Assembly (NCBI RefSeq): GCF_037042905.1
Contig: NC_087258.1
Span: 12,637,501-12,701,500, forward strand
Direction of reading: 5' to 3'
Source of the DNA: Lytechinus pictus
Lineage: Eukaryota; Echinodermata; Echinoidea; Temnopleuroida; Toxopneustidae
Length of the DNA stretch: 64,000 nt
The position numbers and the translations under genes are program-made. Every line of letters starts with the position of its first letter. Within the stretch, counting starts at the first letter, position 1. The notes under the pieces are model-generated. The model was not told where the DNA came from. It saw only the letters and a program-made list of their open reading frames with translations, and made no database searches. Positions 1 through 12,612 of this stretch are shown piece after piece.

Positions 1-319
1 AACGATGTTGAGATGGACGGGGGATGGGAGTGGAGGGAGGAGGGGGGGGGGGGGGGGGTGTCGGTGCCATTACCAAAAATCGTCATGTTTATTGCCTTGG
101 AAATTTGCACATTTCTTTTTGTTGATGCATGAATAACGGACAGGAATATAATTTCTTCCTGACACCTAAAGCATTAGCAAGATTCAAGCTGTAGAGTAAA
201 TCAAGTAGAAATGTGTGGTACTTTCAAGCCCCTCCCCTTTCGTTCAATACCAGGAAGAAGCTCCAATCACCTTCATAAGATACAAATCTGCAAAGAATAT
301 CATTATAAAATATGAAACT
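1..319. other. No gene; G run
   Basis: Contains a homopolymer G run near 44-58. No coding, RNA or recognised mobile sequence is seen. Confidence 0.5.
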
Positions 320-495
320 GGTTGTATTTTCCCCGTTTTATTTTCAGCGCAATTCTTGTTTCTCCGTTTACTCAAATCAACTTATCGTTGGAATGAACTC
401 GAACTCTAAAGGTCAATTCCGCCCCAGAAAAATGTTGATTTGAATTGTTTCAATTAACAAATTAACTTTTTGTTGTGGTGGACCTGTCCTTTAAA
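320..495. mobile_element. Degenerate TTAA-type palindromic arms (family B) upstream of a family A copy
   Basis: 320-409 resembles the right arm of family B (see 23353-23952), including CAAATCAACTTATCGTTGG and an end near CTCTAAAGG. 405-495 is a very short B-like palindrome: AAAGGTC...GTTGATTTGAA answered by CTTTTTGTTG...GGACCTGTCCTTTAA. Its final TTAA is the first TTAA of the next element, so the two abut on a single target site. Confidence 0.55.
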
Positions 496-1377
496 GGGGA
501 AGTTCACCCTGAAGAAAACTTTGTTGTAAAAATAGCCGAAAAAATAGTAAAAAATATTGATGAAGGTTTGATGAAAATCCGTTAAAGAGTAAGAAAGTTA
601 TTAGAGTTCAAAGTTTTGGATTTGTGACGTCATAAACGAGCAGCTGCCCCATGTGTTATGTAATATTAAATGCATGAATTTCAAATTTTGTATGGTTCCT
701 GATGACTTAAAGGTATTGTTTAACTTTGGGAGCAGCCGATTAAAAAAATTCTCAAACCAAGATGAAACATGTGTACAAGTGCATGTATTAGAACTAATAA
801 ACCCTGAAAACAACCATTATTGAGAATGAAAAGCTAAAACTACAAGGCAAACCCCGATTTTGTAAATAGGCGTCTTATAGACGCCTAAATAGTACACATA
901 AGTGTATGGGATGAAATTAAGATGGTGTTTTCGGTCACTTTATATTTCAATTTTTGAAGCACTAAATAATTATTTTCGAACGCATTTTTTTCTGGGCTTC
1001 ATTTTTGTAACATATCACAGACACAGGTGACAAGTGTGACCTTCTAGCTCAGATTTTTTAAAAGTCAAACCAATGATAACCAATCACTTTTATTTTGTTT
1101 TCTATTCATGATCGGGTGTGAAATGATTTGTCTATTGATATACAAAAGGTACAGTGAAAACCATTTTCGATTTTCTGAGAAAATGACATTTAATTGATTT
1201 TTTACCATTCGCTATGTAGGAATGCTGCTCGCATATGACGTCACAAATCAAATAATTGAAATTGTAATAACTTTTTAATTATTTGATGAATTTTTCTCAA
1301 ACCTTCGGCAATATTTTTTATTATTTTTTCCGCTATTTTTACAATAAACTTTTTGTCAGGGTGAACTTCCCCTTTAA
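491..1377. mobile_element. TTAA-flanked palindromic MITE, family A, copy 1
   Basis: 887 bp. The left end TTAAAGGGGAAGTTCACCCT is the reverse complement of the right end at 1358-1377. Long imperfect arms follow, each containing TTTGTTGTAAAAATAGC-like and TGACGTCA sequences (625-632 and 1236-1243). No transposase coding sequence. The TTAAAGGRR terminus with TTAA target fits the T2/Kolobok-type MITEs described in Xenopus; that assignment is inference. Confidence 0.8.
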
Positions 1378-1485
1378 TATCTATACCTCAATGAGTCACG
1401 TTCCATATTTTGATAAATCGTCAATCTGCTTACAAGGGGATGTCCCTTCTAACCCCCTTTGTTCCTTATTTTTTGGAGACTGAAT

Positions 1486-1684
1486 TGCATGTTTGTTCAA
1501 TATATTTTCTATAGATATGACGTATACTCATACATTCATAGTTGTCTTGGCAATTTGGTGCGCTCCTCTTTGTTCACAAAGCAAAATATTCAAATTTCCT
1601 CTAGGATGAAATTAAGATAACGATGGATTTCCATATAGTTGAGATTGATCAGATCAATCACAACTCTTTGTAAGACGGGTCCCT
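1486..1684. mobile_element. Palindromic MITE, family E, copy 3 (one end missing)
   Basis: About 200 bp matching the central and right portions of the 21768-22010 element: GCATGTTTGTTCAA, a shared GACAATTTGG-type block, GATGGATTTCCATA, then GATTGATCAGATCAATC and AACTCTTTGTAAGA. The left terminal repeat is absent. Confidence 0.65.
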
Positions 1685-4600
1685 GGATTTGGTGTCCAAG
1701 ACCTGATTCTCTCTTCGAGTTTGGATGCAAACATGTGCAAACAATTGAAACCTTTGCAGTCAAGGGTCGGCCGATCGTAATTGATTCAAAACAGTTCAAG
1801 AAATAACATTCCTGTGATGAAAAGGGGGCTGATGAGTTATAGGAGGGGGTCGAAAAGCATAAAAAGCCTCGACTCCTGAGTTATTCATATGTCAATATTA
1901 AAAAGGACGGGAGTCAGCTACGACTGAAGAAAAAGAATCAAGACAACACAACAAAAATTGAATGATTTTAAAAGAGATAGAGAGACAGAACCAAGAAGAA
2001 ATGTACTTTCGATTTGTAGAGTCAGATGCATTTTATTTTTATTTCTTCAATTTCAACATACAAATTAGTACAACAATACAAATCAGGTTCATAGACTTGA
2101 TGTATAGTTCTGGATGATTTAACTTCCCAAAACAATAAAATACATAAGATTGTTAGAAGGAAGATTATCTATAAAAGAAAATAAAAAAAAACGAAGAAAG
2201 AAAATTGAATTCCTCTTTTCACTAAGTCATCATTATAAAAATACCCGAAACACTATCTCATATTATCTATTTTCTAGAGTAATCTATCAATCTCTCTCTC
2301 CCCCTCTCTCACCCTCTCTCACTCACTCTTTCTGTCCATCTACACAGATCTTCGGGCGTATTTCAACACCTTTTTATAGAAAGTAAAACGAAGATGACAT
2401 TAGTTGCACATATGCCGCCAAAATACCTTTGGGTAATCGTAACACATTTTTAGCCTTACTCCAAGGAACATGTCTTTAACTAAATCAAAATTACATCATA
2501 ACTCTGCCTTTGACCTGGCATTTATTTACAAATCTTCGTTTTGGGAAGACCTATAATAGATAAATACGTACCGCCTTATTAAAAAAAGTGGATTTTTCTC
2601 ACTTTAAATATATTTTTTAAGAAAAGTATTATGACTAAAATTTAAGCAAGACTGAAAATCCTGGTTAACCAGGTAACGATCCGATCACGTGACGGTAAAA
2701 TACATTCTTTATTATGGAGCCATGGTCTTACATTCTGTCGAAACTAAAACCATCACATTTCAACTCGTTACTAAAGCACATAAACTTAATATTTTCGAAA
2801 TTAAATTGTTGTTTAAAGGTCTAAATTAACTTTATCGAGCACAACAATTGTACTGTGGGTGGTGATAGGGGGTGGGGGAAGTCTTCCACACCACTTCATT
2901 AGAAGAAGAAGAACAACAACAACAACTATATTTCGACATCAGGCATAACAAGGAAATGAAATGTGAGGTCAAGCTAGCGGCCCAACAAGAACAGCAGCTA
3001 TGCTAAAACTAGCCGTTGCTGTTTGTCGCAGACACCTCCACGACGTTCTGTTACCAGTGACAAACCAAGTGAAAAATACACTCTTATGTCATGACCACCT
3101 ATTGAAAGAATGAAAACACAGGATTTTAGAGTGAATGTGAATATTCACTCGTCATTCCCTCCGTTGTTTGAAGAAAATTGTACATCCGTCTATGGCAGAG
3201 GGTCTCCTCGTCCCGACACCCCCCACCTCCACCTGCCCTAACAAAAAAACAAAAAAAATTCCCCACGAATGGGTTTAACCATAGAGATGTTGTTTTTGCC
3301 ATGGTCAATCAAGCTTTGATCAGGTATGTGAGGGAATAGATGGTAGGCCTGCTTTAATTAACCGATTTTAACCAACCTCTCAAGATATGCTGAGATCGGT
3401 ACAACTATAACACATGAACATGAAAAAAGAAAACATATAAATTCGAATATCGTCTATACACCTCCACGATCCGTTTACCTTGGCAACAACTGGTGAATTA
3501 ATTTAAAGAAACCTGAGAATTCACGGTTGCCTTGGAATTAGCTTGGCATCACCCCCATGCGTCGGCGTCCATTCAAATGAATCGCAGGTGAAAATAGAAT
3601 TAACTCTCTCATCGCATAAGGGGGTGTTGCACAAACCCTTGGGGGTCCATTCGGTCCAAAAAAGCGTGAGATATATCGCATTCTTTCATTTCGAGGAGGA
3701 TTTGTATCCCTTTGTATTCTCTTAACAACGTCATAAATCGTCAAAATTATGAGTCATTTCTTTGCAAATCTCTTAATATATCGCACATGTGAAATCAAAG
3801 TGCGACACCTTCTTGATTCCTTGTTCCGTGAATCTAGTAGGTCCGTTGCCAAATCAACCACACCTGGAATTGTTTCACGAAGTGGTTAAATCTTAGCATG
3901 ACCAAATGATCGACTTCGATATTGGTGCCCAATTTTTTTTTGGCATTGGTTGGGATGTGATATGTCTCACACTTTATTCTCAATTAAATACTGCGTATTA
4001 TAATTGTTAGAAACTAGCATGCTAATTTATATTTGAAAATGTAAAATTCACATGACGAAATTTGAAAAGGATTGGTCGAATTTAGGCTTATGATATGATA
4101 TAAATATCGTTAGTTAACAAGGTTAAGTCATTTGCATTTTACAATCAATTGTAGGAATATTGTGAGTTTTATGAAACTGTTCCCACGAAACATGCTTACG
4201 AATGGCTGAATAGATAGTTCTCTTGTTTTCGTATATAGCACTCATCTCCATGGAGCAACCCATGTAATTCATATCTTTGCTGTACTTCATCGAACTCTCT
4301 GAATATTATAGCAGTAGAGCAGAATGAATGTGATTTAGATTGCTTGACCATAAACCATCATTCCCTTCTGCAACCACTAACATCGCTCCCCTTTACCGAC
4401 TGTCCTAAAAATGGCAGCACCTGTCTGCGCTCTCAGATTGTATTTAAAACCAACCTATAAATTGGTTCAAATATCAACCTAAAACTGTTTGTTAGAACAA
4501 AATTGCTTGCAAAGTGAATTGGGATTTTTTATAACCAATAGTTGATCGGAGGACATTTTAACCAACTTTCGGCATGTTTGATTGGCTTTAAAGTATGAGC

Positions 4601-4700
4601 GTGATAGACTTATTAAACATTTCATAAGGATGTTTCAGTGATCGAAAGCACAAGAACGACTTGACATTCTTCTCATTACTTTATGTAAGTCTTATTTGCT
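1685..4700. other. No gene recognised
   Basis: AT-rich intergenic sequence. CT-rich stretch at about 2290-2340, (AAC)n-like run near 2905-2930. Possible old retrotransposon tail around 2020-2130. Nothing coding. Confidence 0.4.
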
Positions 4701-4714
4701 TCCAATTTGCGGAG

Positions 4715-4860
4715 ACACGCCGCTTCACTGCACGATGTGGGTGTACCGACCGTCGCCGGACGCAGTGCGTCCGCCCCGGTCCGTTCGCATCGACGACTGG
4801 TCTGCGTTGTCGACTGGGGAACGACCAGTGTGATCTGATCGACGTTTTCTTTTCAGGTTT
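4715..4860. other. CpG-rich island of unknown role
   Basis: About 145 bp noticeably richer in G+C and CpG than its surroundings, open in several frames, followed by a pyrimidine stretch ending TTTTCAG at about 4850-4856. It could be a short exon or a regulatory patch; no protein similarity is recognisable. Confidence 0.25.
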
Positions 4861-5055
4861 ACGAGGATTATTTGAGGGGGGTTGCAAATGAGATCTACTG
4901 AAGCGACCAAATTATGGCAAATTGTAAGTTTATTTGGAAATAGCCATTGAAACAGGGAAGGGGTAAATAGGCGAAAATGGAATTGAAAGATAGACATGTC
5001 ATGAAGGAAAGAAAACATAAAAGGGTGGAACATGAAGATCGTGATACAAGATGGG

Positions 5056-5660
5056 AAATAAAGGAAATATTACAAACTAGGAAATGAAAAGAGAAAAAAG
5101 TGACGCATAAAGAGATAGAATACGAGAGGGAAGAGAAAGAGTGTGTGGGGGATATGGGTCGTAAGTGTAAAGAGAGTAGGGACCACAGAACGGTTATTGA
5201 ATTAGGGGGGGGGGGGTGACGATGCACCGACGCGGCCCGTGATGAGAGTGGGTGTCGAGGGGGTGACAGAAGGGGGGATAGGTTGGGGAAATGGGGTAAA
5301 GGGAAGGAAAGAGGGGTAGTAATGAAATGAATCAGAGGAAGTCAGAGAGTGTTGTAATATAAAGAGAGGGAGGGATCAAATAGAGAGATTAGAGAGAGAA
5401 ATGGAGGGAAAGGAAGTGAGTGGGGGAAAGAGAGGAGAGACGGAGAGGGGGTGGAAGGAGATGAGAGGAGGAGTAGAGGCATTTTTGTCGATAAGTAAAC
5501 CAATACTTGAAGATTAAAAAAGGAGTAAGAGAGAGAGAGAGAGACACGGGGTGAGATAGAGCATTGGTGGTTAGAGAGGGAGGGGGAGGGAGCAGGAGAG
5601 AAGAAGATAAAAGTAGAGAGAAGTGAGAGGGAGAGATGGTCGGAGAGGAGAGGTTGATAT
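5056..5660. repeat. Polypurine (GA/GGA-rich) tract
   Basis: About 600 bp almost entirely A and G on the plus strand with (GA)n and G-run segments. Open frames on the opposite strand are artefacts of CT repeats. Such tracts can form triplex DNA. Confidence 0.7.
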
Positions 5661-7699
5661 CAAAAGTGCTATTCATCTCTCTTGAGAGAGACATATCGTC
5701 ATGGATATAGAATGTGTTTGAACATGACTTTCAAGTCTCACCGGGTCCCGCTCACTTTCCCACGCCCTCTGCTTGCTCCCGGGGTCCATAGGGGACGTGA
5801 CAGCGTCTTGTGTTGCCAGGAGTAACGGGGAGACAACAAAGCCCCACTCCATGCACAATCTTTCTTGATTTTCTTCTTCGCGGAGTTCCCTGCGTGGTTG
5901 AGGTTGGTTTCATTTACTAATACCCTTTCCCCCATCTTACGAAAAAAATCAACACATTCAAACAATAACAACCACGGTGACGATAACCTCTAGACGGAAA
6001 AGAAATCACTATGTTTTCAAACATCATTTTTTAACTGTAAAGCACTTTAGATATCATAGATATGTCAGCCATTCATATGAAAACAGATCCTGTTCTGCCA
6101 TAATAAAAACACAGAGCTTAATGCAAATGTGCATTTCAAAAAATGTAAATTTAACAGACAGAAATAATTCAAAGTTTGGGACAAGGCTGATAGCATTCCT
6201 TTATTCAATCCAAGGAGCACATCTACAATACAAATGCATTAAAATGTAAGAGAAACGGAGAAATGAAAGAGTCTTACTTCATATTAAGCCGGGGGGGGGG
6301 GCTTGTAATTCATCTGTCTATATAAAAAGGTGAATAAAATCAAGACAATAATACAATTCAGCTTGATCTTTACTCGTGTGTCATTGACAAACGACATGAA
6401 AAAACATCTCGTACATCTATAAATCGTCTCGACAAACAAATATACATGTCTTTCTTATCAGCAGATTTCTAACTCTGTGTTGTCTTTTCCCACGCGATGC
6501 TGTTGACATCTCTCTGCCTTATCTGTTTGAAGTTCAACGAAAAACACGACCCCTGAAAATGTTTGCAGTGATCGGTATGTAACAAATAAAACAGCTCATT
6601 AATCTGAAGAAGGTGCGTTATCGCAATCATATAACTTGTTCGTGTGCATAACATCGATCTGTCTGTTCTTCTAAACAATGGGACGAATATTAGAATATTA
6701 AACATCATGATCATCAGATTGCTTTGGTGTAATGATCGCCCCCTCTTTTAATCTGATTTGGGGAATTCTTAATAGAAACTGTGAAGAAAAACTACTGAAG
6801 ATTTGATGTCAATCCCTTGCGTCAAATTTTCGTATAATAATATGAAATTGTAATTTCATGTGCTTGTTAAAATGTAGTTATAATGTTGTTGTTTTATGAT
6901 AAATGAAAAAAAATGGGAGAGGGCAGGAATTTCAAATCAATTTTACACTCATATATAGACCTGCATGGACAATTTCGTAGGGTGCTTTTCCATTTTCCCG
7001 AGCTTTGGTAATCTATTCGTTTCGCGATGGAAAACTGCAAGTTGTAAAAAGACAACCCCTTCAAATAAAACCCACTCTAGTCAACACAGAATGTATGGAC
7101 GAACCACTGATTGCTCCTTGCATGGAAGCGTTGGCATCCCCATAAACACACACCCACAACTATTGACACCATTTATTTAGACACATAATTAACGAGATAA
7201 AATAGAGAACTATATATTCACGTATCCTTAATAAAAGTTTAGTAACTTCGTGATAATGTTTGAAGAGGTTAGCCATAAAAAAGACAATAAGTATAAATTA
7301 AGACAATGGGTATAATCGTACCATGGCATGATCGTACATAATAAACCTGAACTCTGTATCTGATTACGAAAAGCTTGCTCCATAGGCGGCGAAAGGGAAT
7401 TTTAGTTGGGGGGGGGGGGAGCGCAAGGAGACCTAATTAGAGTGTTATATGGTATTATGTAGTAATATGCATAACTCAATGATATTAAACAGAGTCGATG
7501 TTGCCCCTCACTCATCATACACATGTGGCAATAAAGACCGACTTGACTAAACCACAAAATGTTAGAACTATTGAAATTCCACATGTTCAGGTTAAATAAA
7601 CAATTAAAATATTACATGTTATGTGATAAAATACAAAAGAAATAGTGTGTGGGTTATGTCCCATCATTTGCATACCGACCAGGATGTTCATATAACCAT
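5661..7699. other. No gene recognised
   Basis: Intergenic, AT-rich, G runs near 6291 and 7410. Open frames lack coding character and no repeat family was identified. Confidence 0.4.
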
Positions 7700-7845
7700 A
7701 AAAACTGTTTCAGGGAAACTTTGAAATGTCATAACTTTCTTAATTTACATCCGATTTAGATGATTTTTTTAGTTTGATGTTTGTTTGATTTTTCTCATCT
7801 TATTCGAATCAACTTTTTTGTTGAGGGTAGACTTTTCCTTTTACT
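7700..7845. mobile_element. Solo right arm of family B MITE
   Basis: GTCATAACTTTCTTAAT, CATCCGATTTAGATGA, then GAATCAACTTTTTTGTTG and TAGACTTTTCCTTTTA align with the right arm of 23353-23952. The left arm is missing. Confidence 0.6.
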
Positions 7846-8224
7846 GGAATTTTATTGTACCATAATTGTGGTAAAGTGAATTGAAGAATAAAACCGTTAC
7901 TCTCGGTAATCAACACACGATGATGCATTTGAATACTTCTCGGGCTTTCTTAAGATTTACTTTTCATTTTACGATAATTACACAATGAATGCATGCATGG
8001 TCGTACGCACCGGGGGGGGGGGGGGGGTATTGGGACAGGGGCAGTGAAATTTTGAACACCTACATTTTTTTAATGAAAATTTTCAAAAAATCACCAAATG
8101 CATGCACAAAATCATTATTTAATTTCAAAAGTGCCTTAACATGCCCAATGAAATAAAGCTCAGCCGCTTCACTCCCTCGAAAATAAAATTTAAAGTGTTG
8201 AATTAAAAAATATACCTTATAATG

Positions 8225-8255
<31 letters not shown>

Positions 8256-8803
8256 GAAAGATATACTGTATATGCCAAAAGCTATTCTGCCAGCTGTCAG
8301 AGTATAGGCGGGAATGTTCTATTCGAGTTCATGAGTTCATCAACTGACCGTTAAAAGTTGACATCCCGTTGAAAGTTGGCTTCCACATTACAATTTCGTA
8401 ACACTCACGCAGGAAATGGACTCGTTCCATATTCAAAGTATCGATTGGCACGAAAGAAATGAAAATTTGAATAAGAAAAGAAGAAGGAGTGAAAAAAGAG
8501 GCATAATTCCAGTCTTAATCTGATCAAGTCTCCAACAGACATGTTTGTATACCGGTTCCATATGCTTCGATTCACACGCTCAACTTGGTAAACATGAAAC
8601 CAACTCCGGAACCTTCTCCTCTTCTTCTGTCAAGAATGACATTAAACAAGTTTTAGATTGTAGTTATGATTGCAAGCATCTGATTTGTAATAGATTATTT
8701 AATTCGATTTCCGGTATTATGAGATGGACCTGTTGATGTTCGTTATTCTACGGAGTGTTTGTGCGCTATACATGGGATTCACTGACAGCACTGAAAGAAT
8801 ACA
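7846..8803. other. No gene recognised; short AT microsatellite
   Basis: Contains a G run near 8010-8027 and (TA)n at about 8236-8254. Nothing else supported. Confidence 0.4.
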
Positions 8804-8859
8804 TTTCTTGCATTGTGACATAAGATCTGTAGTAAGATCTTTTGTCACAATGCAAGAAA
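8804..8859. repeat. 25-bp inverted repeat with 6-nt loop
   Basis: The left arm TTTCTTGCATTGTGACATAA plus GATCT pairs with 8835-8859, with a single mismatch, around the loop GTAGTA. Hairpin- or cruciform-forming; it could also resemble a small-RNA precursor. Confidence 0.75.
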
Positions 8860-8918
8860 GATGGTATCAGAACAAAATGAATACGATGGCATCGTATTAA
8901 TTTTTTCTGATACCATCT
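8859..8918. repeat. 30-bp inverted repeat without loop, abutting the previous one
   Basis: AGATGGTATCAGAA at the left pairs with TTCTGATACCATCT at the right. Inner arms AATACGATG / CATCGTATT meet at the centre near 8889-8890. It begins at the last base of the preceding hairpin. Confidence 0.75.
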
Positions 8919-9878
8919 GGACATATTGTTGTATTTATACGAAGTCTAAGCACTTCGATGCTTGTGATCCAAAATAAGGGCGATATTTGGCTAAATTGCA
9001 CGATCCCAATGGGCTAATACGATATAGTCAAATCCCAAAGTGGGGGTTTGTCCCGGGGGTTTGTTTGGGAGGCATCTATCCAGTATCCTTACAAAATGAA
9101 TATGTCACTTCCAAGAACTCTACATGCGACATTATTCCACAAAACTTGGTCAACCACAAACACAACGAAGCATTAAAACGTTCAAAACGATCGATGCTAT
9201 TTGACATGTTTGATGAGTATAGTTTTTGAAACCCAAAGACAAGAGACATGAGATAGATTTTAGGTGTCCGGACACCCGACCCCATATCAGAGGGATATCT
9301 TTCCTCTTGAAACTTGACGCAAATCATTCTTGCAAAAATAATTACCATCTGAGCGAACAGCAATGTACAAGATCTGTTTTTATTAAAGATGACTAGATTC
9401 CATAACTACTATAGAAAAATTGGTTAAGATAATGTGATAGGCCTTTCACATCCCCTGTGCACTGTTCCTGCGAATTCTTCACCTCTGTAGATCCGCATTC
9501 ACAATTATGAATGTCAATCAATATGAGCTCTTATCATCTTGTAAAGGTGACGGTGATCTCTTCCGAATATGGCTAATTTTGACCCGGTCATTGCTTGTTT
9601 TCCGAACGTTCTTTTCTTGGTCAAGTGCGAAAGGAAGTGAACGGTTGGGAGAGTCAATAATAGATATTGATGGACAATCAATATCTACAAACTGAACGAG
9701 ACGTCAAGAAGATGATGGACACGTGTTTTGGTCAGCTGGTTTTCTGCATGAAGCAGATTGATTCATCAAACTTTGGAGAATATAAAGCATGATGAGGGTT
9801 CGGAATATTGGAATCGATGTAATTGTTAAACCTGTTTTTTCATGATCTGTTTCTTATCCGTAATTATCTTATCCGTCA
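8919..9878. other. No gene recognised
   Basis: Intergenic; two unremarkable open frames on opposite strands, no repeat identified. Confidence 0.4.
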
Positions 9879-10471
9879 TTAAAGGGGAATGAAACCTTTG
9901 GAACAAGTAGGCCTGTGTCAAAACAGAAAAATCAAAGAATAAGAACAAAGAAATTTTGAGAAAAATCGGACAAATAATGAGAAAGTTATGAGCATTTGAA
10001 TATTGCAATCACTAATGCTATGGAGATCCTCCCATTGGCAATGCGACAAGGATGTGTGATGTCACATGTGAACAACTTTCCCTTTGATGGACTATAAAAT
10101 ACCCTCAAAATGTTTCTTTTTGCTTTTTCTTATGGTGATACAAACTCTTTATCCATGATGTATTCTTTAAAAATCTGTATTACATGCCCTCCTATAGAAA
10201 GAACACATGATCTACTGATAGATGTGATAAAAGAGGCAATTTAAGTGAAATATATACTAAAGTAATGGGGAGAGCTGTTCACAAGTGACATCATACATCT
10301 TTGTCGCACTGCCATTTTGAGGATCTTCATAGCATTAGTGATCGCAATATTCAAATGCTCATAACTTTCTCATTATTTGTCCGATTTTTCTCTAACTTTC
10401 GTTGACCTGTTTCTTTGATTTTTCTGTTTTCACACAAGCTATCTTGTTCCAAAGGTTTCATTTTCCTTTAA
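9879..10471. mobile_element. TTAA-flanked palindromic MITE, family C
   Basis: 593 bp between TTAA sites. The left end TTAAAGGGGAATGAAACCTT is answered by AAGGTTTCATTTTCCTTTAA. Arms of about 200 bp include ATCGGACAAATAATGAGAAA and GTTATGAGCATTTGAATATT, and the inner module TGATGTCA/TGACATCA (10057-10064, 10286-10293). No coding capacity. Confidence 0.85.
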
Positions 10472-10689
10472 ACGTTGATATTCCGCTTTTAAACAAATGA
10501 TCCATCGAATAGATACCGCTTTTCAGATATCTTATATCCCGGTCATCAGATCCTGGCTTACCCGCACACAATGTATGCACTTTCTCCACTCCTATGGGAG
10601 CATTCCACTAACATGACCAAGAGTTTCCAAACTCAATTGCTAAGCATACCATACCATGAATACATAGGCTTTCGAAATCTATCGGGTAC

Positions 10690-10822
10690 CCGATAAGCAA
10701 ACACCTGGGTGGAGAGTGGCAAAGTGGATTAACCTTGCCAAAAGGACTATAGTTCGCGGTGGGATTCGAACACTGATTACAAGGTGAGAGTCAGAACCAC
10801 TAGGCCTACACCTCGACGCTTT
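10690..10822 (-). mobile_element. tRNA-derived SINE fragment
   Basis: On the minus strand GTAGGCCTAGTGGTTCTGAC resembles a Pol III A box and GTGTTCGAATCCCAC a B box about 40 bp downstream, followed by non-tRNA sequence. It is not a functional tRNA because the stems do not close. Confidence 0.65.
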
Positions 10823-12410
10823 ATGAGCTTATCCTGTGAAAACCTGGCAGAGTCTCTGATTATCTCTGTTTCATAAATTGATCTTTTGAAACAAAAGCTC
10901 GTTACAGGTCGTTGTAGGTCCATGTTACATCTGACATCCGAATCTCTATGGTGATAGGCCTATGTCAAGCTTGATGCTTTAATGGTAACAAAATGAGACT
11001 GCTAGCTGAGATTTCAAAAGTTCTCGTAATTGATCCTAAGGCTATACCACCTTTATTCTTATCGAAACTTTGATTGCAGTAGAATTCTACTTCAGTTGTG
11101 TAAATTTTTGATCGGTTTTTTTTGGTCCTTTTTCAATTTCAGAAATAAAAGCATTTTCATCCCCGAATTCCTTCCGGAGAGATGTCAGGCAGTTCAAAGC
11201 TCCTGTTGGTTTAGGAGTGAATTTCTATAGTATATGTACTACTGTGTCACCTGAATGGAGGAAAATGAAATTTTACTGCATTTTCAATCATTTTGAATGA
11301 ATTTTCACTCCCCAAGGACACGAAGGCTTGACGGATGGAAAATTCGATTTTGTTTTTAAATAGAATATAAAGACGGAAGGTTGTTAGAAGTCGCAAACAC
11401 GGCAAACGAGCTTTAAACATGGTCATAAAATTCGGATCAAGAAAATGTGACAGCAGGCTTGAATGGAATCCAGGCATGCCGGTGCCCTCTCGGTCATTGA
11501 CACTGAACCCTTGTTGTATGTGCTTGAGAAACACACCCCAAGGCTTCATGTTTTCATTGCCAACAGAACCGATCTTGGTGATTCAGTCACACCCACGAAA
11601 CAAGCCCCAGTCCGATCGACGCTCTGACGTTGATCAGAATGGAACACAATCGGTGTTTGGAGTTGGTTTATTTTGTGCGACTGTGACATGTTTCGAAGCG
11701 TGCTAACGGACAATAAGGAATCAGTCGTCGGGAAAATAGGCTGGGCGTATGTTTCATGTTAAACGAATTCGGATTTAGTGTTTTTTGTGTGTTCTTTTGA
11801 AGTTTCATGCTAAATATGGATTGAAATATGGAGAACTCTACGAGACGAGAAAGGTAGCTTGGGCGGACATTGAACAAACTCAACGAAGGGTGTAAGTTAA
11901 AGGGGCAGGGAGGGGTAGAGTTTAATGACTTGGTGGAGGTGCAAGCGGCCGACGGGGAGGACGGGGTAAAGATGGGGGTAGCGTTACCATGGTCACGGGA
12001 AAGGGGTTAAGGGAAGGTAGATTGGAAGAGGAGGGAAGAATGAATAAACCTAAACGGAAATAAAGGGAAGGGGTCCAATAAGGGGTAATTTCAAGGGCTG
12101 GAAATGCAGAAGTCCGAATGCTAAGATGGGGGAAAGGGGGCAGTTGTTTGGTAACAGGATGCAGGTCTCGGGGTGCATTGGGAGGGAGTCGGTAATCAAT
12201 AAATGGGGCCCAACTGCTATATTGCACGGACGAGTACTTAATATAATTTATGAACCCAACCCAAATAGAAAGATGTTTAAAACGGAAAACAACAAGAAAT
12301 TTATGATTCATTAAAAATCAATAAAAACTGTAATCACTGCACCTAATTTGACTGAAAATGTGACGTCATCATGATGTAGGGTACATCTCAAGGACAGATA
12401 CATCATCGGT
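10823..12410. other. No gene recognised
   Basis: Open frames of up to 129 codons exist around 11250-12310 but none shows a known domain or splice context. Short G-rich segments at 11900-12060. Confidence 0.4.
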
Positions 12411-12612
12411 TCACTGACATTTGCTCCGGCGACAATTGCTCCGCTGTAAATTCCACACAGTAATGCAATTTCAACCCTGGATTTAACACTGTCCCCTATC
12501 CTAAACCTAACCCTAAACCAAAAATAAAATCCTATTGCAACCCTAACCCATAATCCTATATCTTAGTCGAAAAAAACCCAGGAGCAATTGTCGCAGGAGA
12601 AAATGTCGTGTC
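12411..12612. mobile_element. Palindromic MITE, family I
   Basis: About 200 bp. GACATTTGCTCC...GACAATTGCTCC at the left end is mirrored by GGAGCAATTGTCGCAGGAG and AAATGTC at the right. The interior holds CCTAACCCTAAACC-type sequence. I recognise this terminus as common in marine invertebrate genomes. Confidence 0.75.

Noticed and set aside
5389..5694. Ser/Leu/Pro-rich open frames on the minus strand
   Set aside because: They cross a polypurine tract and reflect CT-rich composition only.
12490..12560. CCTAACCCTAAACC sequence resembling telomeric repeat
   Set aside because: Only a few imperfect units inside a palindromic MITE; not a telomere.
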